NCBI RefSeq assembly: GCF_013340935.1
Contig: NZ_WHOS01000045.1
Span: 1 to 58,084, forward strand
From: Azospirillum melinis
GTDB taxonomy: Bacteria > Pseudomonadota > Alphaproteobacteria > Azospirillales > Azospirillaceae
Direction: 5' to 3'
DNA: 58,084 bases
This document shows positions 7,625-16,564 of the stretch, one piece after another. The stretch's first letter is position 1; each line of letters opens with the position of its first letter. The notes beneath the pieces are model-generated. The model was not told where the DNA came from, did not search any database, and saw nothing but the letters and a program-made list of their open reading frames with translations. The position numbers and the translations under genes were made by a program.

Positions 7625-9007
7625 TCAGTCGATGCTGCTCGCGGCCGGCAGCGGGCCGGCGAAGGACGGGGAGGCAGCCGTCTGATGAGCTGGCTGCGGA
7701 GCCAACCTGCCTTTGACCACCATGAACAGCCCGGCCAGGATGACCGGGATACCGACGATGGCGAAGGCGGTCGGCAGGCCAAGGCCGCTGGACAGAACGG
7801 TGCCGCCGACCATGGAGCCGAGAACCGATCCGCTGCGCCCGACGGCGTTGGCCCAGGCCACGCCGGTTGCGCGGTTTGCTGTCGGGTAGAAGCCCGCCGC
7901 CAGCGCGTTCACGCCAACCTGCGCACCGGCCAGGCAGAAGCCGGCGCCGAACACGGCGGTGGCAAGCAGGGCAGGGGAGGTGGTGGCGCTGCCGATCAGC
8001 GCGATGAACAGGGCGGCAGTCGCGTACGCGATGCCCAGAACCTTGTGAGGGTCGACACGATCCATCGATGCGCCGATCACAAGAGCCCCGACTGTACCGC
8101 CGAACTGCAGCATCATGGTCATCAGCGAAGCATCCTTCAGGGTCATGCCTGCGCTGCTGATCACCGTCGGCAGCCAGCTCGACAGCAGGTAGAAGACGAG
8201 CAGACTCATGAAGAAGGTCAGCCACAGCAGCAGCGTGCCGGCGACCAGCCCTGGCTGGAACAGCTGCCCCACCGGCGAGCCTGCCGGCCTGTGCACGCCG
8301 ATGAACCGCGCGCCGGCCAGCTCCGCCTCCGGAGCGATCCGCTTCAGGATTGCTGCCATCCGCTCTGCCGGGGCGTTCTGCAGAACGAGAAAGCGCACCG
8401 ATTCAGGCAGGGTCAACAGCAGGACCGGCACCAGCAGCAACGGCACGATGCCGCCGAGCAGCAGAACCGACGACCAGCCGTAGCCGGCCACCAGCTGTGC
8501 CGCCGCCAGCCCGCCCAGCGCCGAGCCGAGCGTGAAGCCGCAGAACATCAAGGTGGTCAGGAAAGACCGCCGCTTGTCCGGGCAAAACTCTGACGTCAAG
8601 GTGATGGCGTTGGGCATCGCTCCGCCCAGCCCCATGCCGGTCAGGAAGCGAAGCACCGTCAGTTCGGTGATGTTCGTCGCCCAGGCGGACGCCAAGCTGG
8701 TCAACCCGAAGAACAGGACGGTGAGGATCAGCGCGCGCTTGCGCCCGATCTTGTCGGCCAGAGGCCCAAAGATGAACGCCCCGATCATCAGCCCGAACAA
8801 GCCGGCACCGAACAGTGGCGCCAGTTGGGCCGGCGCCAGCTGCCATTCGGCGCGCAGCGCCGGAGCGATGAAGCCGATCGCCGCCGTGTCGAAGCCGTCG
8901 ATGGCGACGATCAGGAAACAAAGGCCGATCAACGTGACCTGGAATGCGGAAACCTTGTGGGCATTGATGAAGTCCTGGACGTCGATGACGCGTGGTGTCG
9001 ATGACAC
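7625..9007 (-). CDS. benK: Benzoate/aromatic acid MFS transporter (BenK-like)
   Basis: A 460-residue AAHS-family symporter. Helix 1 carries the signature FLIVAIDGFDTAAIGFIAPAL and the 2-3 loop reads FGPLADKIGRKRALILTVLFFG. A GTG start at 9007 is selected because GGAGG lies 7 nt upstream and the family N-terminus DVQDFINAHKVSAFQ begins just after it; longer in-frame starts lack such support. It follows benD after a 210-nt gap on the same strand, which is why it is named BenK-like. PcaK-type specificity is the main alternative. Confidence 0.8.
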   Translation of the reverse strand: MSSTPRVIDVQDFINAHKVSAFQVTLIGLCFLIVAIDGFDTAAIGFIAPALRAEWQLAPAQLAPLFGAGLFGLMIGAFIFGPLADKIGRKRALILTVLFFGLTSLASAWATNITELTVLRFLTGMGLGGAMPNAITLTSEFCPDKRRSFLTTLMFCGFTLGSALGGLAAAQLVAGYGWSSVLLLGGIVPLLLVPVLLLTLPESVRFLVLQNAPAERMAAILKRIAPEAELAGARFIGVHRPAGSPVGQLFQPGLVAGTLLLWLTFFMSLLVFYLLSSWLPTVISSAGMTLKDASLMTMMLQFGGTVGALVIGASMDRVDPHKVLGIAYATAALFIALIGSATTSPALLATAVFGAGFCLAGAQVGVNALAAGFYPTANRATGVAWANAVGRSGSVLGSMVGGTVLSSGLGLPTAFAIVGIPVILAGLFMVVKGRLAPQPAHQTAASPSFAGPLPAASSID

Positions 9008-9217
9008 GGGCGTTCCTCCCTGTTGACGTGATGGACGGGAAAAGGCTGCGGCGTTGCGCAGTGGACCCACCCGCATGCTCCCGCGGAGCAGGGCAACGCT
9101 TTAGGGTTGATGGGCCGGGATGCCGACGGTTCGGCCGACGCCCACTTGGCAGTGGGCGCCCCTCACGTCATTTGGCGATGGGTTTGTCTTCCGCTCTCGG
9201 CGGTCAGCCGAGGGTGT
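9008..9217 (-). other. benD-benK intergenic region with small hairpin
   Basis: No gene was seen in these 210 nt. A 7-bp stem with a 6-nt loop lies at 9139-9158 (CGCCCAC and its complement), about 60 nt past the benD stop. It has no T tract and is only a weak terminator candidate. The ribosome binding site of benK lies near 9015-9019. Confidence 0.4.
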
Positions 9218-10003
9218 TCAGCCGATGCTGCCACCGGCAACGAAGCAGGTTTGGCCGGTGATGTACGATGCGTCGTTTGACGCGTAGAAGCAGATCGCAG
9301 CGGCGATTTCCTCTTGGGTGCCCATCCGTCCCATCATCGTGTCGCGCATGACCTGGTCGTAGGTTTCACGTTGCCAGATCGTCTCCTGTTCGCTCATCGG
9401 CTTTGGATTGCGTGGGATGGCACGCTGTCCATTGTCGACGGCCCCCGGGGAGACCGCGTTGACGCGGATCCCCTTGTCCGCCAGTTCCATCGCCATACAG
9501 GTGGTCATGGCATGCACCCCGCCCTTCGCAGCGGAGTAGGGGACACGGTGGATTCCGCGGGTGGCGTTGCTGCCGACATTGACGATGCTGCCGCGGCCTT
9601 GCGCGATCATCACTGGGACCACCGCCCGGCAAGACCAGAGGGTCGGCCAGAGTGACCGGTTTATTTCCTTCACCATCTCCTCCTCCTGGTATTCCCAGAA
9701 GGGCTTCATCCAGATGGTGCCGCCGACATTGTGGACGGAGATGTCGATGCGCCCAAAAGCTTCAACCGCAGCATCGACCATCGCTTGTGCGCCGGCATAG
9801 GTCTCCAGATCGGCGGTGAGCGCCAGCGCCGGGGCGCCCTGGCCCAACAACTCCTCCGCCACCTGATGCACCAATTCGGAACGGTCGACCAGCAGCAGCC
9901 TGGCTCCTTCACCTGCCGCCCGTGCGGCAACCGCTCGCCCGATGCCCTGAGCGGCACCGGTGACAATCATCACCTGATTATCGAAGCGTCCGCTCATGGT
10001 CAT
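9218..10003 (-). CDS. benD: 1,6-dihydroxycyclohexa-2,4-diene-1-carboxylate dehydrogenase
   Basis: A 261-residue short-chain dehydrogenase that oxidises and decarboxylates benzoate cis-diol to catechol with NAD+. It shows the nucleotide-binding TGAAQGIG (15-22), the NVGGTIWMKPFW stretch typical of BenD, the catalytic YSAAKGG, and NAVSPGAVDNG. The ATG at 10003 overlaps the benC stop (ATGA), so the two are translationally coupled. Gene order benABCD is canonical. It ends in CFVAGGSIG. Confidence 0.93.
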   Translation of the reverse strand: MTMSGRFDNQVMIVTGAAQGIGRAVAARAAGEGARLLLVDRSELVHQVAEELLGQGAPALALTADLETYAGAQAMVDAAVEAFGRIDISVHNVGGTIWMKPFWEYQEEEMVKEINRSLWPTLWSCRAVVPVMIAQGRGSIVNVGSNATRGIHRVPYSAAKGGVHAMTTCMAMELADKGIRVNAVSPGAVDNGQRAIPRNPKPMSEQETIWQRETYDQVMRDTMMGRMGTQEEIAAAICFYASNDASYITGQTCFVAGGSIG

Positions 10004-11025
10004 CGGCCATTCCCTTCGCTGGCGGCGAATTTCTCATAATGGAAGCTTGCCGGGGTCAGGCCGCAGTCGCGGAAATGGGTGCGCACGGCCTCAACCATCG
10101 GCGGCGGACCACAGAGGTAAACGTCGACATTCCCGCCGTTCAGATGCTCCGGCCGAAGATGGTGGGTGACGTATCCCTTCAACGGATGGCTGCTGCCCTG
10201 GTCGGCCACGCAGGTGGTGAAGGTAAAGCCTGGGATTCGCTCTGCAAATCTCTGCAGCGCCTCGACCTCAACGAGATCGTGGTCCAGGGTGACACCGTAG
10301 ATGAGGTGAACCGGGTGCGAATTGCTGCCTTCCACCGCAGCGATGCGGTCCAGCATCGACAGGAAGGGCGCCAACCCTGTCCCACCGGCCAACATCAGTA
10401 CCGGCCGTCGGACCTCGCGCAAATAGAAGCTGCCGAGCGGTCCGGTCAGGGTCAGACGGTCGCCCGGCTTGGCCCTGCCTGTCAGGTAGCCGCTCATCAG
10501 CCCGCCCGGCACGTTGCGGATCAGGAAGGTCGCAAGCTCTGCCCCTGGCGGCGAACTGAAGGAGTAGGAGCGCGTCTGTCCCGTGCCCGGCACCTCGATG
10601 TTGACGTACTGTCCGGGCAGGAAGGCCAGGCGCGCGGCATTGTCCAAGGCCAGGGACAGTCCGATGCTGCTGTCCGACAGGCGGGTGACGGACACCACCT
10701 CGGCCGAGACGTTCATCGCCTTTGTTTTGCAGATGTCCGACGATGCGGCGATGCGCAGGACGATGTCGGATGCCGGACGCATCTGACAGGTCAGACAGTA
10801 GCCCTCCTCCGCCTCCGCGTCTGTCAGGGCATCCTCGATGTAGGAGCCGCCGTCATAGCGCCCGGCCTCGCAAAAGCTCTTGCAGGTGCCGCAGGCGCCG
10901 TCGCGGCAGTCGAGCGGGATGTTGATGCCTTGCCGATAAGCGGCATCCGCGACCGTTTCACCGAGGTTGGCATCGATGAAGCGGGTCAGCCCGTCCTCAA
11001 AGGTCAGCGCGATGTGAAAGCTCAT
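10000..11025 (-). CDS. benC: Benzoate 1,2-dioxygenase electron transfer component
   Basis: A 341-residue one-protein reductase that passes electrons from NADH to the BenAB oxygenase. The N-terminal plant-type [2Fe-2S] ferredoxin domain has CRDGACGTCKSFC with the last ligand in CLTCQM. An FAD domain with RSYSFSS follows, then an NAD domain with AGGTGLAPFLSML and the ending YLCGPPPMVEAV. Domain order ferredoxin-FAD-NAD matches BenC/XylZ. It overlaps benD by 4 nt and starts 84 nt after benB. Confidence 0.94.
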   Translation of the reverse strand: MSFHIALTFEDGLTRFIDANLGETVADAAYRQGINIPLDCRDGACGTCKSFCEAGRYDGGSYIEDALTDAEAEEGYCLTCQMRPASDIVLRIAASSDICKTKAMNVSAEVVSVTRLSDSSIGLSLALDNAARLAFLPGQYVNIEVPGTGQTRSYSFSSPPGAELATFLIRNVPGGLMSGYLTGRAKPGDRLTLTGPLGSFYLREVRRPVLMLAGGTGLAPFLSMLDRIAAVEGSNSHPVHLIYGVTLDHDLVEVEALQRFAERIPGFTFTTCVADQGSSHPLKGYVTHHLRPEHLNGGNVDVYLCGPPPMVEAVRTHFRDCGLTPASFHYEKFAASEGNGR

Positions 11026-11109
11026 GAGTCGTCTCCCTGGCTTTGAGACGCACAGAAGGGCGTCGGGCCAGTTGTCGCCCGTCCGGGATGATCGATCCCG
11101 CCCGGCCGA

Positions 11110-11601
11110 TCAGATGTGGTAGATGTCGATGGCGTGGTGGATGTAGTCGTTTTTCAGAACCACCGTCTTCTCTTTGATCAGTGGTGTCTCACCCGAAACA
11201 TCCAGCGTGTAGAAGGACGTGCCGAAATAGGTGTCGGTCGCCTTGTAACGGAAGCTCAGCGTGAACCAGTTGAAGCGCAGCTTGCAGACACCGTCACGCT
11301 GCTCGATGACTTCGAGGTTGCTGATATTGTGCGAGGTGCGCGGTTCCGGCAGACTGGTGGCGCTCGACCGTTCCGTCTTGATGCGGAACACGCGATCCTC
11401 AAGGCCGCCGCGGTTGCCATAATAGATCAGGGAGATCTCGCGCTGCGGGTCGGTGGTCAGCGCGCCGTCATCATCCCAGGCGGGCATCCAGAACACAGCG
11501 TCCGGTGCGTAAAGCTGCACCCAGTCGTCCCATTGTTTTTCATCGAGCAGGCGGGCCTCACGGTGGAGGAAGGCCTGCAGAGTCTCAGGAGTGATGGTCA
11601 T
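11110..11601 (-). CDS. benB: Benzoate 1,2-dioxygenase small (beta) subunit
   Basis: A 163-residue structural subunit of the ring-hydroxylating dioxygenase, with the SnoaL-like fold of this family. DEKQWDDWVQLYAPDAVFWMPAW and the ending IHHAIDIYHI are typical of BenB/XylY. The ATG at 11601 is 11 nt after the benA stop. The open frame continues upstream into benA, but those residues are not family-like. Its position after benA supports the call. Confidence 0.92.
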   Translation of the reverse strand: MTITPETLQAFLHREARLLDEKQWDDWVQLYAPDAVFWMPAWDDDGALTTDPQREISLIYYGNRGGLEDRVFRIKTERSSATSLPEPRTSHNISNLEVIEQRDGVCKLRFNWFTLSFRYKATDTYFGTSFYTLDVSGETPLIKEKTVVLKNDYIHHAIDIYHI

Positions 11602-11612
11602 GCGTTCCCCCG

Positions 11613-12977
11613 TCAAGCCAGCGTCTTCAGGCCGGACGATGCCTCTTCCACCGCCACGGCGCGGCGCATGGTGTCGAGCCAGTGCTGGTGCTGGACGACG
11701 AACAGCCCCTCGTCTTCGGTGCGCAGGCCGCTCATCAGCGGCTGCAGGTCGATGGCCTTGGCCGCCTCGTCGGCACCCTCCACCCAATGGGCCGCTCCGC
11801 GTGACAGGTCGTTCCAGGGGGCGGCACTGCCGAGATAGCCGGTCTGGCAGGAGCGGAACTCCTCAAGGTCGTCCGGAGTGGCCATGCCGCTGGCGTTGAA
11901 GAAATCCTCATACTGGCGGATGCGGCGGGCGCGGGCCTCCGCACTCTCGTTCTTCGGCGCGATGCAGTAGATCGTGACCTCAGTCTTGTCGACAGACAGC
12001 GGTCGATAGGTGCGGATCTGCGAGCTGAACTGGTCCATCAAGTAGACGTTGGGGTAGAGGCACAGATTGCGCGAATTGCCGATCATCCAGTCGGTCCGCG
12101 CGGCCCCGTACTGTGCCGCCAGCTCGTCCCGGCGCTCATAGAGCGGGCGGTCTTCGGGATTGGCCCAGCGGCTCCACAGCAGCAGATGACCATTCTCGAA
12201 GGAATAGAAGCCGCCGCCCTGCTTGGCCCAGCTTCCGGCGTCCATCGCCCGCACGCTGTCGCCGGCGGCGGCCGTCTTGCGGTGGTTGGTGGTTGCCGCA
12301 TAGTTCCAGTGCACGGCGCTGACGTGATAGCCGTCGGCTCCATTCTCGGTCTGGAGTTTCCAGTTGCCATCATAAATGTAGGACGAGGAGCCGCGCAGCA
12401 CCTCCAGCCCATCCGGCGACTGGTCGACGATCATGTCGATGATCTTGGCGGCCTCACCCAGATGCTCGGTGAGCGGTGCCACATCGGCGTTCAGGCTGCC
12501 GAACAGGAAGCCGCGGTAGGATGCGAAGCGGGCAACCTTTGTCAGGTTGTGCGATCCCTCCCGATTGAAGGCGTCAGGGTAGCCGGCGGACTCCGGGTCC
12601 TTGACCTTCAGCAGCTTACCGGAGTTGTTGAAAGTCCATCCGTGGAACGGACAGGTGTAAGTTGCCTTGTTGCCGCGCTTGTGCCGGCACAGCATCGCGC
12701 CACGGTGGCTGCAGGCGTTGATGAAGGCGTTGAGCTCGTTGTCCTTGTTGCGGGCGATGATGATCGGCTGCCGGCCGATGAAGGTGGTGAAGTAGTCGTT
12801 CTTGCCGGGGATTTGGCTTTCGTGGGCGAGGTAGATCCAGTTCCCCTCAAAGATGTGCGTCATCTCCAGTTCGAACAGCTCAGGGTCAGTGAAAATGTCG
12901 CGCCTGCACCGGTAAATGCCCTGCTCTTTGTCCTCAACGACAGCGCCGTCCAGCCGCGCCATGAGATTGGCAGTCAT
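11613..12977 (-). CDS. benA: Benzoate 1,2-dioxygenase large (alpha) subunit
   Basis: A 454-residue catalytic subunit that adds both oxygen atoms of O2 to benzoate to give the cis-1,2-diol. The Rieske [2Fe-2S] ligands are Cys89, His91, Cys109 and His112 (CSHRGAM and CPFHGW). The mononuclear iron histidines lie in DGYHVSAVHW near residues 215-225. The ATG at 12977 follows GGAGG by 8 nt; an in-frame GTG five codons upstream sits inside that ribosome binding site and is rejected. Length and order match BenA/XylX. Confidence 0.95.
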   Translation of the reverse strand: MTANLMARLDGAVVEDKEQGIYRCRRDIFTDPELFELEMTHIFEGNWIYLAHESQIPGKNDYFTTFIGRQPIIIARNKDNELNAFINACSHRGAMLCRHKRGNKATYTCPFHGWTFNNSGKLLKVKDPESAGYPDAFNREGSHNLTKVARFASYRGFLFGSLNADVAPLTEHLGEAAKIIDMIVDQSPDGLEVLRGSSSYIYDGNWKLQTENGADGYHVSAVHWNYAATTNHRKTAAAGDSVRAMDAGSWAKQGGGFYSFENGHLLLWSRWANPEDRPLYERRDELAAQYGAARTDWMIGNSRNLCLYPNVYLMDQFSSQIRTYRPLSVDKTEVTIYCIAPKNESAEARARRIRQYEDFFNASGMATPDDLEEFRSCQTGYLGSAAPWNDLSRGAAHWVEGADEAAKAIDLQPLMSGLRTEDEGLFVVQHQHWLDTMRRAVAVEEASSGLKTLA

Positions 12978-13032
12978 GATCTGGTCCTCCACAAGATGGC
13001 GGGAATGGGGCCGGGCATGGCCCCCCGGAAGA

Positions 13033-13947
13033 TCAGGCGGCCGTGGCGCGCGGACGCTCAGGAAGCGTGTTCAACACGCCATCCAGTGCGGACGGGAGAA
13101 CGAAGTCGAAGGTGATGGTGGCGAAGGGCCGGTTCACGCCCATGTCGTGGAGGGCGGTCGGGTCCGTGTGGTGCTCGACCTCGGGGATCAGGCCGTCGCG
13201 GGTGGCGAAGGCGAAGTCGTCATGGACGTAGGGATCGTCCTTGATGTTGATCTGCGTCGTCAGCGTCCGATAGCCGGGTGCCGACACGAAAAAATGAATG
13301 TGCGCCGGACGATGACCGTGGCGGCCCAGCAGGGTCAGGAGCTTTTGGGTCGGCCCGTTGGGCGGGCAGCTATAACCCGACGGCATGATGCTGCGGAAGC
13401 GGTAGCGCCCCTCGGCATCCGTGACGATGGTGCGGCGCAGGTTGAAGGCGCTCTGCGACTGGTCGAAGTAGGAATAGTTGCCACGGCTGTTGGCGTGCCA
13501 GACCTCGACCTGCGCACCGGCAACCGGATTGCCACGGGTGTCGAGGACGCGGCCATCCATGAACAGGATTTCGCCGTCGTCAGTGTCGTCGTCGAGCCGG
13601 GCTTCGCCCTGGCAGACGGGAGCACCGGCCACATAGAGCGGACCCTCGATGGTGCGCGGTGTGCCGCCGTCCATTCCGGCAGCACGCTCCTTCTCATCCT
13701 GGCGCAGGTCAAGGAAATGCTCGACGCCAAGACCGGGCACCAGCAGTCCGACTTCATTGGACTTCCCGAGCTCGGTGACATAGCTGCAGGCCGACCAGAA
13801 TTCTTCGGGCGTGACGTCCATCTCGTCGATCAGCACGAAAAGGTCGAGCAGAATGCGGTCGACGATCGCCTTCACCCGCTCGTTGGCCGGACCGATCTGG
13901 GTGCCGGAGATGCGCTTCGCGAACTCTTGGATCTGGTTCTTGTTCAT
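13033..13947 (-). CDS. catA: Catechol 1,2-dioxygenase
   Basis: A 304-residue intradiol dioxygenase with non-heme Fe(III) that cleaves catechol to cis,cis-muconate. An N-terminal helical dimerisation domain precedes the catalytic beta domain. The iron ligands are seen as Tyr in EGPLYVAGAP, Tyr in NYSYFD, and the two His in GHRPAHIHFF; the substrate-contact region RFRSIMPSGYSCP is intact. Placement between benA and catC makes the operon order catB-catC-catA-benA. The start has a GGGAGAAA ribosome binding site. Confidence 0.95.
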   Translation of the reverse strand: MNKNQIQEFAKRISGTQIGPANERVKAIVDRILLDLFVLIDEMDVTPEEFWSACSYVTELGKSNEVGLLVPGLGVEHFLDLRQDEKERAAGMDGGTPRTIEGPLYVAGAPVCQGEARLDDDTDDGEILFMDGRVLDTRGNPVAGAQVEVWHANSRGNYSYFDQSQSAFNLRRTIVTDAEGRYRFRSIMPSGYSCPPNGPTQKLLTLLGRHGHRPAHIHFFVSAPGYRTLTTQINIKDDPYVHDDFAFATRDGLIPEVEHHTDPTALHDMGVNRPFATITFDFVLPSALDGVLNTLPERPRATAA

Positions 13948-14005
13948 CGTTTTCTCCCTAAACCTTGGTTATGGGTGCCTCATCGGCGGGTAGGCGGCGA
14001 CCGGT

Positions 14006-14296
14006 TCAGCGGTCATCGTCACGGATGGACGAGGGATGGCGGCACAAGGCGGTAACCGTCATCGCCATGTAGGGGAAAAGCGGCAGCGAGGTGAGCAGCG
14101 CGTGAAGTTCGTCCGCGCTTTCGACATCGAAGATGCTGACATTGGCGTAGCGGCCAGCGACACGCCAAAGGTGCCGCCACTTGCCCTCGTGCTGCATCTG
14201 TTGGGCGCGTTCGCGCTCGACCCGCTTCAACTCGTCTGCCACCTGTGGCGCCATGTCAGGCGGCAGGCGGACATCCATTTCGACTTGGAACAGCAT
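14006..14296 (-). CDS. catC: Muconolactone delta-isomerase
   Basis: A 96-residue small decameric enzyme that shifts the double bond of muconolactone to give 3-oxoadipate enol-lactone. MLFQVEMDVRLPPDM at the N-terminus, the central WRHLWRVAGRYANVSIFDV and the ending LPLFPYM are diagnostic. The ATG at 14296 is preferred to one six codons upstream because CatC proteins begin with this MLF motif. It lies 35 nt after catB. Confidence 0.93.
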   Translation of the reverse strand: MLFQVEMDVRLPPDMAPQVADELKRVERERAQQMQHEGKWRHLWRVAGRYANVSIFDVESADELHALLTSLPLFPYMAMTVTALCRHPSSIRDDDR

Positions 14297-14331
14297 GGTC
14301 TTGGCCTCGATCAAGGGGGGGTGTGCGAGTG

Positions 14332-15453
14332 TTACCGGCCGTCACGCCGGAAGAAGGCGATGCGGTCCTCGTCCAAGTCGATGCCGAGGCCCGGCTTGTT
14401 GGGGATCTGAAGGCTGAAATCGCCATAAGCCAGGGGCTCGGTCAGGATTTCCTCGGTCAGCAGCAGCGGACCGAACAGCTCCGTGCCCCAGGCGAGCTGC
14501 GGGAACGTGGTGAAGAGGTGAGCGGAGGCGATGGTGCCGATCCCCCCTTCCAGCATGGTGCCGCCGTAAAGCCCGATCCCCGCCGCATCCGCAATGGCGC
14601 CGACGCGGGCCGCAGCCTGAAGACCGCCGGACTGGGCAATCTTGACGGCAAACACATCGGCTGCCGCCTGAGATGCGATGGCGAACGCATCCTCTGGCCC
14701 GTGAAGACTCTCGTCGGCCATAATCGGCACGATGAAGCGCGCGGCCAGACGTGCGAGTGCCGAGCGATTGCTGCGCGCCACCGGCTGTTCGATCAGATCG
14801 ACGCCTGCGTCCTCCAACATTGCAATTCCGCGCGACGCGGTGGCTTCATCCCAGGCTTGGTTGACGTCGACGCGCACGCTTGCTCTGTCGCCCAACGCGC
14901 GTTTGATTTCAGCAACATGCGCGACGTCGTCAACCACCGGGCGCTTGCCGATCTTCAGCTTGAAGATGTTGTGCCGCCGCGAAGACAGCATGCGTTCGGC
15001 TTCGTCGATATCCTTCGCCGTGTTGCCGCTGGCGAGCGTCCAGGCGACCGGCAGCGTGTCACGGTGGCGCCCGCCCAGCAGTTCGGAAACGGGGAGGCCG
15101 AGCCGCTTTCCCATGGCATCCAGGAGCGCCGTCTCGACCGCCGCCTTGGCAAAGTGGTTGCCAACAACGGCTCTGCCGACCTGCGCCATGGTTGCGGCAA
15201 CGCGGGTGGGGTCGCTGGTTCGCAGCACCGGGGCTATATAAGTGTCAATCGCCAGCTTGATACCTTCGGGGCATTCTTCGCCGTAGCTCAATCCCCCGAT
15301 CGTTGTGCCCTCACCGATGCCCACAACGCCGTCGGAACAGCGAAGCCGGACTACGACGATGGTCTGCCGGTGCATGGTGGCCATCGAGAGCACATGCGGC
15401 CGAATGGTCGGCACATCGACAATGAGGGTCTCGATGCCGTCAATTCTGGTCAT
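14332..15453 (-). CDS. catB: Muconate cycloisomerase
   Basis: A 373-residue enolase-superfamily enzyme that lactonises cis,cis-muconate to muconolactone. The N-terminus IETLIVDVPTIRPH and ATTMHRQT-like capping region fit CatB. The catalytic Lys pair lies in IFKLKIGK, the Mg2+ ligands in RVDVNQAW, DLIEQPV and MADESLHG. The start at 15453 matches the family N-terminus, but the ribosome binding site is weak. An in-frame ATG at 15489 would add 12 residues. It is the first gene of the minus-strand operon and diverges from catR across the operator region. Confidence 0.93.
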   Translation of the reverse strand: MTRIDGIETLIVDVPTIRPHVLSMATMHRQTIVVVRLRCSDGVVGIGEGTTIGGLSYGEECPEGIKLAIDTYIAPVLRTSDPTRVAATMAQVGRAVVGNHFAKAAVETALLDAMGKRLGLPVSELLGGRHRDTLPVAWTLASGNTAKDIDEAERMLSSRRHNIFKLKIGKRPVVDDVAHVAEIKRALGDRASVRVDVNQAWDEATASRGIAMLEDAGVDLIEQPVARSNRSALARLAARFIVPIMADESLHGPEDAFAIASQAAADVFAVKIAQSGGLQAAARVGAIADAAGIGLYGGTMLEGGIGTIASAHLFTTFPQLAWGTELFGPLLLTEEILTEPLAYGDFSLQIPNKPGLGIDLDEDRIAFFRRDGR

Positions 15454-15540
15454 CCTGCGGCTGTCCTCGGCAAAACTTTGTTGTGCCATCACGCTATCTG
15501 TTGCCATGCACATTGTGAAAGACCGAGTTGGTCTGGTTTG

Positions 15541-15555
15541 ATACCCTCCAGGTAT
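15541..15555. promoter_or_regulatory. CatR/BenM-type operator ATAC-N7-GTAT
   Basis: ATAC at 15541-15544, seven bases, then GTAT at 15552-15555 form the exact dyad known for BenM and CatM in Acinetobacter, and contain the LysR T-N11-A motif. It lies between catB and the divergent LysR gene, about 60 nt upstream of catR. A second smaller dyad AGACC-N5-GGTCT at 15520-15534 sits on the catB side and could be a secondary or inducer-dependent contact. Muconate is the likely co-inducer by analogy with characterised homologues. Confidence 0.8.
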
Positions 15556-15615
15556 GGTATGGCGCGGCGGCCTTATCTCCCCGGCCGCCGTACTCAATGA
15601 GGGAGAGGCTCGTTC

Positions 15616-16530
15616 ATGGAACTTCGGCATCTCCGCTACTTCATGGCAGTCGTGAACGAGCGGAACTTCACGCGTGCGGCAGAGCGCCTGAACATGGCGC
15701 AGCCGCCGTTGAGCCGACAGATACAGCAATTGGAAGAGGAGCTTGGCCTTCAACTCATCGAACGGGACAGCCGTCCCCTGCGTCTGACGGAGCCAGGGCG
15801 CTTGATCTATGAACAGGCGGTCCACGTGCTGGAGCGCGTCGATGAAATCAAGGCGTTGGCTCGCCGCCTGCGCCACGCCGAGCATAGCCGCTTCACCATC
15901 GGCTTCGTGGCGTCCACACTCTATGGCTGGCTGCCAGAGATGATCCGCCGTTACCGCTCGATCCGTCCGAATGTGGAAGTCTCGTTGGTGGAGTTGACAA
16001 CGGTCGAGCAGGTCGCGGCGCTAAAAGAGGGTCGCATCGACGTCGGCTTCGGCCGCATTCCGCTGGAGGACACCGCCATCACGCGGACTCTGCTCCGCTA
16101 CGAAGCCATCATTGCCGCCATTCCGTCAGGGCACCGACTGCTGGAGCAGGAGCGCCCGCTCCGTCTTGATGAATTGACAGCCGGAACGCTCGTTGTTTAC
16201 CCCAAATCGCCGCGACCGAGCTTTGCCGATCAGGTGCTCGCGCTCTATCGCTCCCGAGGGTTGAAGCCAGACACCATTCTGGAAGTGCGGGATGTGCAGA
16301 CGGCACTGGGTTTGGTGGCAGCCGATGTTGGATTTAGCCTGGTGACCGCATCTGTGCAGCATCTGCGCCGGGACAAAGTCGAGTATCGCCAACTTGAAGA
16401 ATCACATGCGGTCTCGCCGCTTTTCATGAGCTTCCGGTGTAACGACACCTCTCCAGAAATTGCAATAATGCTTGACGCAATCCGGCATGTTTATCGTAGC
16501 AACTTCGTTAACAACGAACTCGATGCCTGA
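15616..16530 (+). CDS. catR: LysR-type regulator of the cat/ben operon
   Basis: A 304-residue LysR-type transcriptional regulator. The N-terminal winged helix-turn-helix reads MELRHLRYFMAVVNE with NFTRAAERLNMAQPPLSRQIQQLE, closely resembling CatR/BenM/CatM. The C-terminal effector domain contains the regulatory fold from about residue 90. GGGAGAGG precedes the ATG. It is divergent from catB and faces an ATAC-N7-GTAT operator, so it is expected to activate the catBCA-benABCD-pca transcript with cis,cis-muconate or benzoate. CatR and BenM cannot be distinguished by sequence alone. Confidence 0.88.
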   Translation: MELRHLRYFMAVVNERNFTRAAERLNMAQPPLSRQIQQLEEELGLQLIERDSRPLRLTEPGRLIYEQAVHVLERVDEIKALARRLRHAEHSRFTIGFVASTLYGWLPEMIRRYRSIRPNVEVSLVELTTVEQVAALKEGRIDVGFGRIPLEDTAITRTLLRYEAIIAAIPSGHRLLEQERPLRLDELTAGTLVVYPKSPRPSFADQVLALYRSRGLKPDTILEVRDVQTALGLVAADVGFSLVTASVQHLRRDKVEYRQLEESHAVSPLFMSFRCNDTSPEIAIMLDAIRHVYRSNFVNNELDA

Positions 16531-16564
16531 GAGTTTGTCCGTAGCAGGGGATTCTCGTCCAGCG

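Noticed and set aside
15454..15885. Longer catB frame starting at 15885
   Set aside because: It would run through the operator and into catR; CatB proteins begin with the motif found near 15453.
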